NCBI RefSeq assembly: GCF_026339955.1
Contig: NZ_JAPEPW010000001.1
Span: forward strand, 806,001-870,000
Reading direction: 5' to 3'
From: Streptomyces sp. NBC_01549
GTDB taxonomy: Bacteria; Actinomycetota; Actinomycetes; Streptomycetales; Streptomycetaceae
DNA: 64,000 bases
Part shown: piece by piece, positions 43,677-54,361 of the stretch
Numbering within the stretch: position 1 is the stretch's first letter
Layout of the letters: every line of letters starts with the position of its first letter
Made by a program: the position numbers and the translations under genes
The notes under the pieces: model-generated
Told to the model about the DNA's origin: nothing
Database searches by the model: none
Seen by the model: only the letters and a program-made list of their open reading frames with translations

Positions 43677-43792
43677 TGTGACCGCTCCTTGTCGAACCCG
43701 TGTCCGTGATTGCCTCATTCGCAGCTCTAAGGGTGCCATGCCGCGTGCGCTCGGTTCGCATCGGCATCGGGGTGTGACGCATCGCGCACGGT

Positions 43793-46700
43793 TCAGGCCG
43801 GAACCCGTATCCCGGAGAGGCTCTCGATCATGCGGCGGGTACTCGGGCCGACCACGCCGGCCCACTCCTCGGGGGCGCCCGTCAGCCAGCGTGCCACCAG
43901 GGTCGCGAAGCCGGGGACCTGGCGGGCGAGCTCGACCAGACCGCGGTCGAATCCGGTGGCTCCGGCGGGGGTGCGGACGAGGAGCAGGCCTGTACGGTGC
44001 ACCAGCTCACGGGTGGGTTCCTCGCCCCGGCGGGCCGCGCCGTCCGCGGCGGCCCGCAGCAGGGTGCCGAGGACGGCCGGGTCCTGCTCGTGTGCGAGCA
44101 GCAGGTCCAGCAGCTCGCGCCGCAACGGGCCGCAGTCCCGGCCGCCCGGCGCCGCCAGGACGGCCGCGAGGGCCGCCCGCACGGTGGCCGGACAACCGAC
44201 CAGTAGACCGGTGACCAGCGGGAAGAGGACAGATCGTGCCGCGGGACCGTGTGTGAGGCGGCGGTCGACATACGCGGCCACGTGCGCGGCGGCCTCGGGG
44301 CACAGCTCCACCACTTCCCTGACCAGCACACCGACGCGGCGGGCGAGCGCGGGCGTGGTGACGTCGGCGAGCGTGCGCAGCGCTTCCGCGGCGTCCGCGT
44401 CCGGCTGCCGCAGCCGGGTCCGGAAGGCGTCGAGCACCGGGTCGGGGTGCGTGTTCAGGGCCGCGACCAGGGCACTGGCGGGAAGCCGCGGATCGCCCGC
44501 GACGAAGCGCTCCAGCGCTTGCGGCAGGTACCGGGCCCGCGTCCACGGATCCCGTACGAGCAGGCCGAGCGCGCCGCCGTGCAGTGCGCGGTCGGTGGGG
44601 CGGGCCAGCAGGGTCAGCGCCGCGTAGCGCAGCAGCTCGCGGTCGGCCTCGGTGCGCACGTGCGGCGCGGCGCGCAGCCCGTACGCCATCGCCGCCACCC
44701 GCCGGGCCGGACGCTCGTCGTGTGCCCACCGGTCCACCGCCCGGCACACGGCCGAGGGCTCCTCCTCGGCGAGCGCGGCCAGCAGCTCGTCCGCGCGCCG
44801 GTGGGCGCAGTCGACGAGGGCCTCCGCGAGGTCGTCCAGGGCGCGCCGCCGGTGCGCGTACAGCAGGGCCTGCGCGGCGGTCGCCACGGTCGCGTGAGGC
44901 GTGGCGGGCAGCGGACGGTCGTCGTCGAACCAGGGCGTGAGGTGGGGTTGTACGGCGGTGGGGTCGGCGGCGAGGAGTCGGGCGACGGCGTCCAGGTAGC
45001 GCGAGGTCTCCGGGGGACGGCGGCGGTGGGCGCCGGAGGCGGTGCGGGAGTCCTCGGCCGGGCCCGCCGGACGCGGTGCCCCGTCCGCGACGACCAGGCG
45101 CCTGAGCAGATCGAAGCGCTCCGCCTCCGGCAGCGGCAGCGCCTCCCAGAAGAAGGGCCCGAACTCCGCCGGCACGCCCCGGCCTTCGGTGCGCCACACC
45201 ACGATCCGCTCGGCCAGCAGCCGCAGGACGCTGACGTACGAGGCCGCGTCGGGCAGGCGCACCAGGACGTCGGCGAGGAGATGGGTGGCCCACCAGATGC
45301 CGTCCCCGGTGGGGGTGGCGTCTTCGGTCGGGGCGTGTTCCTCCGGCGGCAGGTCGTCCATGGCCTCGACGAGGTCTTCGAGTCGGCGGGCCAGCGCACC
45401 GGCACCCTGGTGACGGGCCAGCAGGAGGAGGGCCTGCACGACGGGGCCGATGCGGTGGCGCGGCACCGTCACTGGACGGGCGCGGGCCGACGGGCTGGCG
45501 GGCATCCACTGCTCCGGTACACGCTCGGCACACGAGGCTTCGCGGCGCCGGTGAACCAGGGCGTCCAAGGCCGGGCCCAGGTCCAGGTGGGTGGCCTGGA
45601 TCCAGTCGGCGAGCTCCTCGTGGGCGAACCGGTAGCCGCTCCCGGCGGGGACCATGAGGCCCTCCGCGAGGACGGCGGAGGCCCAGCCGGTGGCACCGCC
45701 CGGGCGGCGTCCGGGGGCGGTGCCCCAGGGGAAGACGGCCTCGAAGGACGCCCGGTCCAACCGGCCCTGCCCAGGTCCCAGACAGCGCCGCGCGGCCTCG
45801 TGCACCTGGCCGGAGACCTGGGCGGCGAGCCTTCGTACGGCCGTGCCGCGCAGCCCGTTCGCCGCCGCGAGCCGGACCGCGACGCGCAGGCACATCAGGT
45901 CCAGATGGGCGGCGAAGACCTCCTCGCGGTCGAGTGGCCGGGTCGGCGCGTCCGGCCGCGTGGCCCACACCTCCGCCAGCAGCCGCAGCGTCAGCGGATG
46001 CCGCGCGTCGGCGGCCACCAGCGCGTCCTCGGGGATCCCGGCCCGCGACCTGACCCGCCGCGCCTCCTCCTCGGTCAGTCCGTCCAGCCGGACGCAGGGC
46101 GGACTCGACGGCTGCGGGTCGGCACCGGACCGGTGCAGCGACTGGGCCGGGAACTCTGCCCCCGCCTGCTCCCAGTACTCGGCACGGCAGGCGACGACCA
46201 GCCGCGCCCCGCTCGCCCGCAGCCACTCGGCCGTGCCCTCGGTCCACTCGGGCAGCCGGTGGGCGGGGTCGGGCGGCATCTCCTCCGGTCCGTCGAGGAG
46301 GAGCAGCAGTGGCCGTCCGGCGGCCCGTGCCAGCCGGGCCAGCCGGTCGGGACCGATGTCGCCGAGCTCTCCCTCGTACCTGCCGGACGGCAGCACCCAC
46401 GGCTCCTGGCGCACGCTCTCCTCCGGGGCCGCCAGGATCCGCCCCGCCCGCTCCAGCGCGCGGGTGGCCGCGTCGGCGACGGAGGTGTCGGTGGCGAGGA
46501 GGTCGGCGCCGCGCAGCCAGAGGGTGGGAGCCGGCTCGGCGCCGCGGGTGCGGCGGGCGGCGAGCGCCGCGAGTTCCGTCGTACGGCCGCTGCCGGGTGG
46601 GCCGACGAGTCCGAGAACGGCGGCCGGGCCGCTCTCGAAGGCCGCGAACTCCCTTACGACCGCGGCCCGTTCGACGATGGCGGGTGCCGCGCCGCCGGTG

Positions 46701-47449
46701 GCCGCCGAGGCCACGGCCCCGCGGCCGTCCGAGCCCACCGAGGCCGCCGTGAGTTCGAGTACGCCTGCCGGATTGAGGTCGGCCCCGTACGCGGGGACGG
46801 TGGCGGCGTTGCGGTCGAGGAGTTCGGCGAGCGGCCCCGTGACGCCGGGGGTGCGCAGGAGGACCGCGAAACCCGCCGTCCGGTGCTCGGTGTGCAGCGC
46901 CGTGCCGAGCACCCCGATCACCGCACCGGTCAAGGCGTCGAGGACGGGTCCCCCGGCCGCCCCGCCGGCCGGCCGGAGCGCGTCCGCGCCCGCCGTGCCG
47001 ATCGCCAACTCCATCGCCTCGTCGAGGAGATGGAGGCGATCGGTCGCCGTGTACGTCACGGCGGTGCTGCCCAGTACCCGGGCCTCGCGCCAGCCGCCCG
47101 CGGCGATCCGTACGTACGTGCCGGTCCCGACTCTCTCCCGCACGGTGACGGGGAGCGGATCGAGGCCGAGACCCTCGGTCCGTACGAGCGCCAGATCGGT
47201 TTCGGGGAGTGGGGTCACGGCGTCGGAGGTCACCACGCAGCTGCGGTCACCGAGAGCGTGCAGCACCAGGCGGGCCAGGCCGTCGACGGCCTCGTGGCTG
47301 GTGATCACCGTGCCCTGGTGGTCGGCGACGAAGCCCGTGCCGCGCGGACGTCCGGCCAGGTCGCAGACGCGCACCAGGGACGCTTCCCGCGTGCGGCGGG
47401 CGTCGTCCGGTGTCTGCTCGTTCCCGGTCCGCGAGCCCCGTCCCGCCAT
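43793..47449 (-). CDS. STAND-type NTPase with inactive trypsin-like N-terminal domain
   Basis: The 1218-residue product has three parts. Residues about 20-270 are trypsin-like: His in TSHEAVDG, Asp in ETDLALVRTEG, but the serine site reads GGAAGGPVLD, with Ala in place of Ser. Residues about 290-600 are a P-loop NTPase with Walker A LVGPPGSGRTTELAAL and Walker B RPLLLLLDGPEEMP, in NACHT/STAND style. The remaining 600 residues are Ala/Leu/Arg-rich helical repeats, probably a sensing scaffold. The ATG at 47449 has GGGGAGG 7 bases upstream. It sits between truB and ribF. STAND NTPases act as switches in signalling or defence; the role of this one is unknown. Confidence 0.8.
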   Translation of the reverse strand: MAGRGSRTGNEQTPDDARRTREASLVRVCDLAGRPRGTGFVADHQGTVITSHEAVDGLARLVLHALGDRSCVVTSDAVTPLPETDLALVRTEGLGLDPLPVTVRERVGTGTYVRIAAGGWREARVLGSTAVTYTATDRLHLLDEAMELAIGTAGADALRPAGGAAGGPVLDALTGAVIGVLGTALHTEHRTAGFAVLLRTPGVTGPLAELLDRNAATVPAYGADLNPAGVLELTAASVGSDGRGAVASAATGGAAPAIVERAAVVREFAAFESGPAAVLGLVGPPGSGRTTELAALAARRTRGAEPAPTLWLRGADLLATDTSVADAATRALERAGRILAAPEESVRQEPWVLPSGRYEGELGDIGPDRLARLARAAGRPLLLLLDGPEEMPPDPAHRLPEWTEGTAEWLRASGARLVVACRAEYWEQAGAEFPAQSLHRSGADPQPSSPPCVRLDGLTEEEARRVRSRAGIPEDALVAADARHPLTLRLLAEVWATRPDAPTRPLDREEVFAAHLDLMCLRVAVRLAAANGLRGTAVRRLAAQVSGQVHEAARRCLGPGQGRLDRASFEAVFPWGTAPGRRPGGATGWASAVLAEGLMVPAGSGYRFAHEELADWIQATHLDLGPALDALVHRRREASCAERVPEQWMPASPSARARPVTVPRHRIGPVVQALLLLARHQGAGALARRLEDLVEAMDDLPPEEHAPTEDATPTGDGIWWATHLLADVLVRLPDAASYVSVLRLLAERIVVWRTEGRGVPAEFGPFFWEALPLPEAERFDLLRRLVVADGAPRPAGPAEDSRTASGAHRRRPPETSRYLDAVARLLAADPTAVQPHLTPWFDDDRPLPATPHATVATAAQALLYAHRRRALDDLAEALVDCAHRRADELLAALAEEEPSAVCRAVDRWAHDERPARRVAAMAYGLRAAPHVRTEADRELLRYAALTLLARPTDRALHGGALGLLVRDPWTRARYLPQALERFVAGDPRLPASALVAALNTHPDPVLDAFRTRLRQPDADAAEALRTLADVTTPALARRVGVLVREVVELCPEAAAHVAAYVDRRLTHGPAARSVLFPLVTGLLVGCPATVRAALAAVLAAPGGRDCGPLRRELLDLLLAHEQDPAVLGTLLRAAADGAARRGEEPTRELVHRTGLLLVRTPAGATGFDRGLVELARQVPGFATLVARWLTGAPEEWAGVVGPSTRRMIESLSGIRVPA

Positions 47450-47629
47450 GCTCGAACCTCCCCGCGCCGTGCTCCTTTTCCCGACGGTAGGCGCCAAATG
47501 ATCAGCGGAACAGATCACGTACGAAACGCGCCCCCTTCCGCTCCCTCGGTTCACTCCGAGCGCCTGCCCGAAGGGGTGAATAGGGCAGAGCGGATGGATA
47601 CACAGTTGGGTGGGGGAACCGAGGGGGGA

Positions 47630-47673
47630 CCGTGGAGCGGCGGGCACGAAACCCCGTGACCGCCGCTCCACGG
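47630..47673 (-). terminator. Strong hairpin terminator downstream of truB
   Basis: A perfect 14-bp stem (ccgtggagcggcgg with ccgccgctccacgg) has a 16-base loop. It separates the truB unit from the STAND gene, which probably has its own promoter in the following 180 bases. Confidence 0.82.
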
Positions 47674-47704
47674 GCAGGTGCCCGAGCAGGAAGAAGCGCC
47701 GGCC

Positions 47705-48610
47705 TCAGCCGAATACGGCGAGGCTCTTCGCCTTGCCCTTCTCTTCCTCCACCAGCGCGAGGACCCGGCCCTCCGGGTCGAAGACGGCCACAGCGCCGAC
47801 CCCCACGTACTCCTCGGGGATCTCCAGGCGTACGCCGTTGAGCAGCAGCCGGGCCCGCCTGGCGTCCACGTCCCAGCGCGGGAACGCGGCCGCGGCGGCC
47901 TCGGCGATCGGCATCACGGTCAGCTCCTCCTGGAGCTGGTCGAGGGTGCGCGCGGCGTCGAGCTTGTACGGGCCCACGCGGGTGCGGCGCAGCGCGGTGA
48001 GGTGACCGCCGACGCCCAGGTCCGTGCCCAGGTCCCGGGCGAGCGCCCGGATGTACGTCCCGGACGAGCAGACCACGGAGACGACCAGGTCGAGCACCGG
48101 CGTGCCGTTCTCGGCCACGGCGTCCCGGATGTCGTACACCGCGAACGAGGAGACCGTCACCGGGCGGGCCGGGATCTCGAAGTCCTCGCCCTCGCGCGCC
48201 CGCTTGTACGAGCGCACGCCGTCGATCTTGATGGCGCTGACCTTGGACGGCACCTGCATGATCCGGCCGGTCAGCTTGGCGACCCCGGCGTCGATGGCCT
48301 CCCGGGTCACCCTGGAGGCGTCGGCGGACGAGGTGATGTCGCCCTCGGCGTCGTCCGTCAGGGTGTCCTGGCCGAGCCGGATGGTCCCCAGGTACTCCTT
48401 CTCGGTGAGCGCCAGGTGCCCGAGGAGCTTGGTCGCCTTCTCGACACCGAGGACGAGCACGCCCGTCGCCATGGGGTCGAGCGTGCCGGCGTGTCCGACG
48501 CGGCGGGTCCTGGCGATCCCGCGCATCTTGGCGACCACGTCGTGCGAAGTGAAGCCCGACGGCTTGTCGACGATGACAAGCCCGTCGGGCGTCTTGGTCT
48601 TCTGCGTCAT
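47705..48610 (-). CDS. truB: tRNA pseudouridine(55) synthase TruB
   Basis: The 301-residue protein has GLVIVDKPSGFTSHDVV at the N-terminus and the catalytic motif GHAGTLDPMATGVL with Asp45. Further conserved parts are KEYLGTIRLGQDT and VVCSSGTYIRALARDLG. It modifies U55 in the TψC loop of tRNA. Its ATG overlaps the stop of rbfA by 4 bases. Confidence 0.96.
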   Translation of the reverse strand: MTQKTKTPDGLVIVDKPSGFTSHDVVAKMRGIARTRRVGHAGTLDPMATGVLVLGVEKATKLLGHLALTEKEYLGTIRLGQDTLTDDAEGDITSSADASRVTREAIDAGVAKLTGRIMQVPSKVSAIKIDGVRSYKRAREGEDFEIPARPVTVSSFAVYDIRDAVAENGTPVLDLVVSVVCSSGTYIRALARDLGTDLGVGGHLTALRRTRVGPYKLDAARTLDQLQEELTVMPIAEAAAAAFPRWDVDARRARLLLNGVRLEIPEEYVGVGAVAVFDPEGRVLALVEEEKGKAKSLAVFG

Positions 48611-49062
48611 TCCGCGGCGTCGCCGTCCGTCTCGTCGTCCTCGCCCGGCCTCTTGTACGGGTCCGCGTCACCTGCGAAGGCGGCGCCCGCCGAGACCTCG
48701 CGCACCTTCGCGTCCGAGGCCCGTGCCTTGTCGAGCAGGTCCTCGATCGTCTTGGCGGTGTCCGGCAGGGCGTCCGCGACGAAGGTCAGCGTCGGCGTGA
48801 ACTTCACGCCCGCCGCCGCGCCGACCGCCGAGCGGAGCACGCCCTTGGCGCTCTCCAGGCCCGCGGCCGCGGCCGCGCGCTCCTCGTCGTCCCCGTAGAC
48901 CGTGTAGAAGACGGTCGCCTCCCGGAGGTCCCCGGTGACCCTGGTGTCCGTGATGGTGACATGGGTGCCGAGCCGCGGGTCCTTGATCCCGCGCTGCAGC
49001 TTCTGGGCCACCACCTCTCGGATGAGGTCCGCCAGCCTCTTGGCACGCGCGTTGTCGGCCAC
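48607..49062 (-). CDS. rbfA: Ribosome-binding factor A
   Basis: The 151-residue product has the KH-like RbfA fold (RAKRLADLIREVVAQKLQRG, then DPRLGTHVTITDTRVTGDLR). The acidic C-terminal tail is typical of actinobacteria. It helps mature the 30S subunit. The start is GTG at 49062. Confidence 0.95.
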   Translation of the reverse strand: MADNARAKRLADLIREVVAQKLQRGIKDPRLGTHVTITDTRVTGDLREATVFYTVYGDDEERAAAAAGLESAKGVLRSAVGAAAGVKFTPTLTFVADALPDTAKTIEDLLDKARASDAKVREVSAGAAFAGDADPYKRPGEDDETDGDAAE

Positions 49063-49095
49063 TGGTCCGTCTCCTTCTTCGCCTTGCTTGTTCCG

Positions 49096-49389
49096 TCAGT
49101 CTTCGTCTGTATGAAGTCTGCGCCGTACCGACAGCAGCTCCACCTCCGGTCGCGCCGCGACGAGCCGCTCGCAGCGGTCCAGTACCTCGGTGAGGTGCTC
49201 GGTCTCTCCGGAGACCACCGCCAGGCCGATCTCGGCCCTGCGATGAAGGTCCTGGTTGCCCGTCTCCGCCACGCTCACCGCGTACTTCCGCTGGAGTTCA
49301 GCGACGATCGGCCGGACGAGAGAGCGTTTCTCCTTGAGCGAGTGAACATCGCCGAGGAGCAGATCGAAGGACAGCGTCCCCACATACAT
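49096..49389 (-). CDS. DUF503 (YlxP-like) protein
   Basis: The 97-residue protein starts MYVGTLSFDLLLGDVHSLKE and has KRSLVRPIVAELQRKY and DLHRRAEIGLAVVSG. All are hallmarks of DUF503, usually encoded between infB and rbfA. The function is not settled, with a proposed link to ribosome assembly. I chose the ATG at 49389 because the family begins here; a start at 49464 would add a non-conserved extension. Confidence 0.9.
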   Translation of the reverse strand: MYVGTLSFDLLLGDVHSLKEKRSLVRPIVAELQRKYAVSVAETGNQDLHRRAEIGLAVVSGETEHLTEVLDRCERLVAARPEVELLSVRRRLHTDED

Positions 49390-49568
49390 GTGTAACCGGA
49401 TGTCCCGCCGGTACGGGATAGATGGCCTGCCAATGCGCTTGGCAGGGACATCAGAACCGTACAACGAACGGGTGGGATGCTCGCCGGGGTTTTTCGCCCG
49501 CGGACCGGTGGTGGCTTGTCGCGCCCACGCGGCGGAGCCGCATATGTCACAGGCCCGCGCCCCTAGAA

Positions 49569-49588
49569 GGGGCGCGGGGAACTGCGCG
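49569..49588 (+). repeat. Intergenic repeat element ggggcgcggggaactgcgcg
   Basis: The 20-base sequence also occurs at 55141-55160 and 55228-55247. All three copies lie in gene-free sequence. Similar short repeats are common between Streptomyces genes. Confidence 0.7.
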
Positions 49589-49603
49589 ATCTCCTAAACG
49601 GCA

Positions 49604-49640
49604 AGCTGGCCGACGGTGAACTTCTCACCGCCGGCCAGCT
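49604..49640 (-). terminator. Hairpin terminator downstream of infB
   Basis: The two arms (agctggccgacggtga and its complement) pair over 16 bases with one mismatch around a short loop. It lies 13 bases after the infB stop. Confidence 0.8.
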
Positions 49641-49652
49641 CAAGCCACTGCG

Positions 49653-52600
49653 TTACGCCCGCGGCTTCTCGCGCATCTCGTACGTCGCGATGACGTCGTC
49701 GACCTTGATGTCGTTGAAGTTTCCGAGGTTGATACCACCCTCGAAGCCTTCGCGGATCTCGGTGACGTCGTCCTTGAAGCGACGCAGCCCGGAGATGTTG
49801 AGGTTCTCCGCGATGACCTTGCCGTCGCGGACGAGGCGCGCCTTGGTGTTGCGCTTGACCTCGCCCGAGCGGACCAGGACACCGGCGATGTTGCCCAGCT
49901 TGGACGACTTGAAGACCTCGCGGATCTCCGCCGTGCCGAGCTCGACCTCCTCGTACTCCGGCTTGAGCATGCCCTTGAGGGCCGCCTCGATCTCCTCGAT
50001 GGCCTGGTAGATCACCGAGTAGTACCGGACGTCGACGCCCTCGCGCTCCGCCATCTGCGCCGCGCGGCCCGCAGCGCGGACGTTGAAGCCGATGACGATC
50101 GCGTCGGAGCCGGTCGCCAGGTTGATGTCCGACTCGGTGACCGCACCCACACCACGGTGCAGGACACGGATGTCGACCTCGTCGCCGACGTCGAGCTGGA
50201 GCAGCGAGGACTCGAGAGCCTCCACCGAACCGGACGCGTCGCCCTTGATGATGAGGTTGAGTTCCTGCACCAGACCGGCCTTGAGGGCCTCGTCCAGGTT
50301 CTCCAGGGAGAACCGGACACCCCGGCGGGCGAAGTTGGCGTTGCGCTCACGCGCCGCGCGCTTCTCGGCGATCTGACGCGCCGTGCGGTCCTCGTCGACA
50401 ACCAGGAAGTTGTCGCCGGCGCCCGGGACGTTGGTGAGACCGAGGACGAGGACCGGGGTCGAGGGACCCGCCTCTTCCACGTTCTCGCCCTTGTCGTCGA
50501 GCATCGCGCGGACACGGCCGTACGCGTCGCCGACCACCATGGTGTCGCCGACCCGCAGAGTGCCTCGCTGGACCAGGACGGTCGCGACGGCGCCGCGGCC
50601 ACGGTCGAGGTGGGACTCGATCGCGATGCCCTGCGCGTCCTGCTCCGGGTTGGCCCGCAGGTCGAGCGAGGCGTCCGCGGTCAGGACCACGGCCTCGAGC
50701 AGCTGGTCGATGTTCAGACCCTGCTTGGCGGAGATGTCGACGAACATCGTGTCGCCGCCGTACTCCTCGGCCACCAGACCGAACTCGGTGAGCTGACCGC
50801 GCACCTTCGTCGGGTCGGCGCCCTCGACGTCGATCTTGTTGACCGCGACCACGATCGGCACGTCGGCCGCCTTGGCGTGGTTCAACGCCTCGATCGTCTG
50901 GGGCATCACACCGTCGTTGGCCGCCACCACGAGGATCGCGATGTCGGTCGACTTCGCACCACGGGCACGCATGGCGGTGAACGCCTCGTGACCCGGGGTG
51001 TCGATGAAGGTGATGCGACGCTCTTCGTCGTTGACCTCGGTCGTGACCTGGTACGCACCGATGTGCTGCGTGATACCGCCGGCCTCGCCCGCGACGACGT
51101 TCGTCTTGCGGATGGTGTCCAGCAGTCGGGTCTTACCGTGGTCGACGTGACCCATGACGGTCACGACCGGCGGACGCGCGACGAGGAACTCCTCGCCGCC
51201 CTCGTCCTCGCCGAACTCGATGTCGAAGGACTCGAGCAGCTCGCGGTCCTCCTCCTCGGGGCTGACGATCTCGAGGACGAAGTTCATCTCGTCCGCGAGG
51301 AGCTTCAGCGTCTCGTCGGAGACGGACTGCGTGGCAGTGACCATCTCGCCGAGGTTCATCATCACGCCGACGAGCGACGCCGGGTTGGCGTTGATCTTCT
51401 CCGCGAAGTCGGTGAGGGACGCACCGCGCGACAGGCGGACGGACTGTCCGTTGCCGCGAGGCAGCATCACGCCGCCGACCGACGGGGCCTGCATGGCCTC
51501 GTACTCCTGGCGCCTCTGCCGCTTCGACTTGCGACCACGACGCGCCGGACCGCCGGGACGGCCGAACGCACCCTGTGTGCCACCACGGCCACCGGGACCA
51601 CCCGGACGACCGCCGAAGCCGGGACGGCCACCGCCGCCACCGCCGGGACCACCGGGACGACCGGCGAAACCGCCACCGCCACCGCCGGGACCGGCCGGAC
51701 GACCGGCGAAACCGCCACCGCCGCCACCGGGACGACCGGCGAAACCGCCGCCACCCGGACGACCGCCGCCGCCACCGGGACCACCGGGACGACCGCCGCC
51801 GCCACCGGGACCGCGGCCACCGGGGCCACCGCCGGGACGCGGGCTACCCGCAGCGGGACGCTGCGGCATCATGCCGGGGTTCGGACGGTTGCCACCGGGG
51901 CCACCGCCGGGACGCGGAGCGCCACCCTGCGGACGAGGCATACCGCCCGGAGTCGGACGAGCACCGCCCGGACCGCCCTGCGGACGCGGAGCGCCGCCGG
52001 GACCGCCCTGGGGACGGGGACCACGGTCCTGGCCCGCGCCCTGCGGACGCGGAGCGCCGCCGGGACGGTCGCCACCGGGACGCGGAGCACCGCCGGGACG
52101 GGGCGCCTGGGGGCGCGCCATACCGGTGGAGCCGCCGGACGTGAAGGGGTTGTTGCCCGGACGCGGGCCGGCCGGACGAGCACCGGGACGCGGGGCCTGG
52201 CCGCCGGGACGCGGGGCGCCCTGACGGTCGCCGCGCTCGGGACGGTCGCCGCGACCCTGACCACCCTGGCCGGGACCACCGGCCGGACGGGCACCACCGG
52301 GACGCGGAGCCTGGCCACTGGGGCGCGGGCCACCCGGACGGGGACCTGCGGCAGGAGCCGCAGGAGCCGCCGGAGCCGACGGGGGTGCGGTGAACTCGGG
52401 CACAGCCGGAGCCGGAGCCGCCGGAGCGGGCTTCGGAGCGGGCTTGGGACCCGGAGTCGGGCGCGGACCCGGAGCAACCGGGGCAGCCGGGGCAGCCGGC
52501 GTGACCGGAGCAGCGGCGGGGCGCTCGGCCACGGCCGGCTTCGGGGCCGGCGGGCGCGGGGCGGCCGGACGGGCAGCCTGCGCCGGAGAGGGGGCACCCG

Positions 52601-52808
52601 GCTTTGCCGGGGCAGCCTTACGTGCGGGGGCGGGCTTGCCGCCACCGCTGCCCTGCTGGAGGGCGTCAGTCAGTTTGCGTACAACGGGCGCCTCGATCGT
52701 CGAGGACGCCGAACGGACGAATTCACCGAGCTCCTGGAGCTTGGCCATGACGACCTTGCTCTCAACCCCGAACTCCTTGGCGAGTTCGTATACCCGGACC
52801 TTAGCCAC
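49653..52808 (-). CDS. infB: Translation initiation factor IF-2
   Basis: The 1051-residue product has the N-terminal [20 protein letters not shown] helical domain. A very long low-complexity region of Pro, Ala, Gly and Arg follows (about residues 60-430), and then the conserved domains. The GTPase has G1 [14 protein letters not shown] near residue 550, DTPGHEAF and NKID. IF-2 places initiator tRNA on the ribosome. Long disordered N-termini are usual in actinobacteria. The gene is in the nusA-ylxR-infB order, and a hairpin terminator follows. Confidence 0.97.
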   Translation of the reverse strand: MAKVRVYELAKEFGVESKVVMAKLQELGEFVRSASSTIEAPVVRKLTDALQQGSGGGKPAPARKAAPAKPGAPSPAQAARPAAPRPPAPKPAVAERPAAAPVTPAAPAAPVAPGPRPTPGPKPAPKPAPAAPAPAVPEFTAPPSAPAAPAAPAAGPRPGGPRPSGQAPRPGGARPAGGPGQGGQGRGDRPERGDRQGAPRPGGQAPRPGARPAGPRPGNNPFTSGGSTGMARPQAPRPGGAPRPGGDRPGGAPRPQGAGQDRGPRPQGGPGGAPRPQGGPGGARPTPGGMPRPQGGAPRPGGGPGGNRPNPGMMPQRPAAGSPRPGGGPGGRGPGGGGGRPGGPGGGGGRPGGGGFAGRPGGGGGGFAGRPAGPGGGGGGFAGRPGGPGGGGGGRPGFGGRPGGPGGRGGTQGAFGRPGGPARRGRKSKRQRRQEYEAMQAPSVGGVMLPRGNGQSVRLSRGASLTDFAEKINANPASLVGVMMNLGEMVTATQSVSDETLKLLADEMNFVLEIVSPEEEDRELLESFDIEFGEDEGGEEFLVARPPVVTVMGHVDHGKTRLLDTIRKTNVVAGEAGGITQHIGAYQVTTEVNDEERRITFIDTPGHEAFTAMRARGAKSTDIAILVVAANDGVMPQTIEALNHAKAADVPIVVAVNKIDVEGADPTKVRGQLTEFGLVAEEYGGDTMFVDISAKQGLNIDQLLEAVVLTADASLDLRANPEQDAQGIAIESHLDRGRGAVATVLVQRGTLRVGDTMVVGDAYGRVRAMLDDKGENVEEAGPSTPVLVLGLTNVPGAGDNFLVVDEDRTARQIAEKRAARERNANFARRGVRFSLENLDEALKAGLVQELNLIIKGDASGSVEALESSLLQLDVGDEVDIRVLHRGVGAVTESDINLATGSDAIVIGFNVRAAGRAAQMAEREGVDVRYYSVIYQAIEEIEAALKGMLKPEYEEVELGTAEIREVFKSSKLGNIAGVLVRSGEVKRNTKARLVRDGKVIAENLNISGLRRFKDDVTEIREGFEGGINLGNFNDIKVDDVIATYEMREKPRA

Positions 52809-52955
52809 TTCGCTCCTTTTAGGTCCGGGTTGCGTCCGGACCGTCGCTACTTCATGGGCGTACTCATCGCGTGCTCATCGAGTGCTCATCGCAATCTCGA
52901 CCTACTTCCAACTCGCGGGGTACCAGGGCCGCACGGGGGCTCCGTACGACACTCC

Positions 52956-53234
52956 TTACGGTGTTGCCTGCTCGACGTAGAGGCGCAACGCCGCCGTGTC
53001 GAGCGATCCCGGGGCACGCAGCGCCCGAGGAAACGCCCGGCGGCGTACCGCCAGGTCGAAACAGACCAGGGCGGGGTGTACATAAACGCCCCGGCCGGGC
53101 AGCGTACCGCGATGATCGGGGACGCATTCACCCTCGACCGCCACGATCCGCAGCAGATCAGTCTTGGCCGCTCGCTCCCGGCACCCCACACAGGTGCGTT
53201 CAGGGCATGCGCGGGCTCGCGTCCGGCCAGACAC
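52956..53234 (-). CDS. YlxR family (DUF448) RNA-binding protein
   Basis: The 92-residue protein has the motif PERTCVGCRERAAKTDLLRI and LPGRGVYVHP. It lies between nusA and infB as usual. YlxR has been linked to RNA binding and to RNase P or transcription control in other bacteria. Confidence 0.93.
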   Translation of the reverse strand: MSGRTRARACPERTCVGCRERAAKTDLLRIVAVEGECVPDHRGTLPGRGVYVHPALVCFDLAVRRRAFPRALRAPGSLDTAALRLYVEQATP

Positions 53235-53336
53235 TCTTAAGTCTACCTCCCCGCGGCGACCTCACCCCTTTGGGGCAAGAATCGAACAGTTGCCGCGCAT
53301 ATAACTGACGTGATCTAAGCCACCTACGGCTCAGAA

Positions 53337-54359
53337 CTATTCCCGGTGCTGGTCCGCGCCGCGCCGGGCGGTCTCTTCGGACGGCTGCTCGGTGTCCGGA
53401 CGGATGTCGATGCGCCAGCCGGTGAGGCGGGCCGCGAGGCGGGCGTTCTGGCCCTCCTTGCCGATCGCCAGCGACAGCTGGTAGTCCGGGACGGTCACGC
53501 GCGCGGAACGGGCCGCGAGGTCCACGACCTCGACCTTGGAGACACGGGCGGGGGAGAGCGCGTTCGCCACCATCTCGGCCGGGTCGTCCGACCAGTCGAC
53601 GATGTCGATCTTCTCGCCGTTCAGCTCGGCCATCACGTTGCGCACCCGGCCGCCCATAGGGCCGATGCAGGCGCCCTTGGCGTTCAGACCCGAACGGGTG
53701 GACCGGACGGCGATCTTCGTACGGTGACCGGCCTCGCGTGCGATCGCGGAGATCTCGACGGACCCGTCGGCGATCTCCGGCACCTCCAGGGCGAAGAGCT
53801 TCTTCACCAGATTGGGGTGCGTACGGGACAGGGTGACGGACGGACCGCGCACGCCCTTCGCCACCCGAACGACGTACGAGCGCAGCCGCAGCCCGTGCTG
53901 ATACGTCTCTCCCGGGACCTGCTCCTGCACCGGCAGGATGGCCTCCAGCTTGCCAATGTCGACGAGTACGTTCTTGGGGTCGCGCCCCTGCTGTACGACA
54001 CCCGTGACGATGTCGCCCTCCCGGCCGGCGTACTCACCGAGCGTCGCGTCGTCCTCGGCGTCCCGCAGGCGCTGCAGGATGACCTGCTTGGCGGTGGTCG
54101 CGGCGATCCGGCCGAACCCCGACGGGGTGTCGTCGAACTCGCGGGCCTCCTGCCCCTCCTCCAGGTCCTGGGGGTCCTCCTTCGCCCACACGGTCACATG
54201 GCCGGTCTCCCGGTCGAGCTTGACGCGCGCGTGGCGGCGGCTTCCCTCGGTGCGGTGGTAGGCGATGAGGAGGGCCGACTCGATCGCCTCGACCAGCAGG
54301 TCGAAGGAGATCTCCTTCTCCCGTACCAAGCCCCGCAGGGCACTCATGTCGATGTCCAC
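53337..54359 (-). CDS. nusA: Transcription termination/antitermination protein NusA
   Basis: The 340-residue protein has an N-terminal RNA polymerase-binding domain ([20 protein letters not shown]). An S1 domain ([20 protein letters not shown]) and two KH domains ([20 protein letters not shown] and [18 protein letters not shown]) follow. It lacks the C-terminal acidic repeats of enterobacterial NusA, which is normal for actinobacteria. It is 2 bases from rimP. Confidence 0.96.
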   Translation of the reverse strand: MDIDMSALRGLVREKEISFDLLVEAIESALLIAYHRTEGSRRHARVKLDRETGHVTVWAKEDPQDLEEGQEAREFDDTPSGFGRIAATTAKQVILQRLRDAEDDATLGEYAGREGDIVTGVVQQGRDPKNVLVDIGKLEAILPVQEQVPGETYQHGLRLRSYVVRVAKGVRGPSVTLSRTHPNLVKKLFALEVPEIADGSVEISAIAREAGHRTKIAVRSTRSGLNAKGACIGPMGGRVRNVMAELNGEKIDIVDWSDDPAEMVANALSPARVSKVEVVDLAARSARVTVPDYQLSLAIGKEGQNARLAARLTGWRIDIRPDTEQPSEETARRGADQHRE

Positions 54360-54361
54360 GG

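Noticed and set aside
44249..47659. Plus-strand reading frame of over 1100 codons opposite the STAND NTPase gene
   Set aside because: The minus strand encodes clear protease-like and P-loop motifs with a good start site; the plus frame is a shadow.
50157..53240. Plus-strand reading frame of about 1000 codons opposite infB
   Set aside because: It is the antisense of infB and its low-complexity region, with no recognisable domain.
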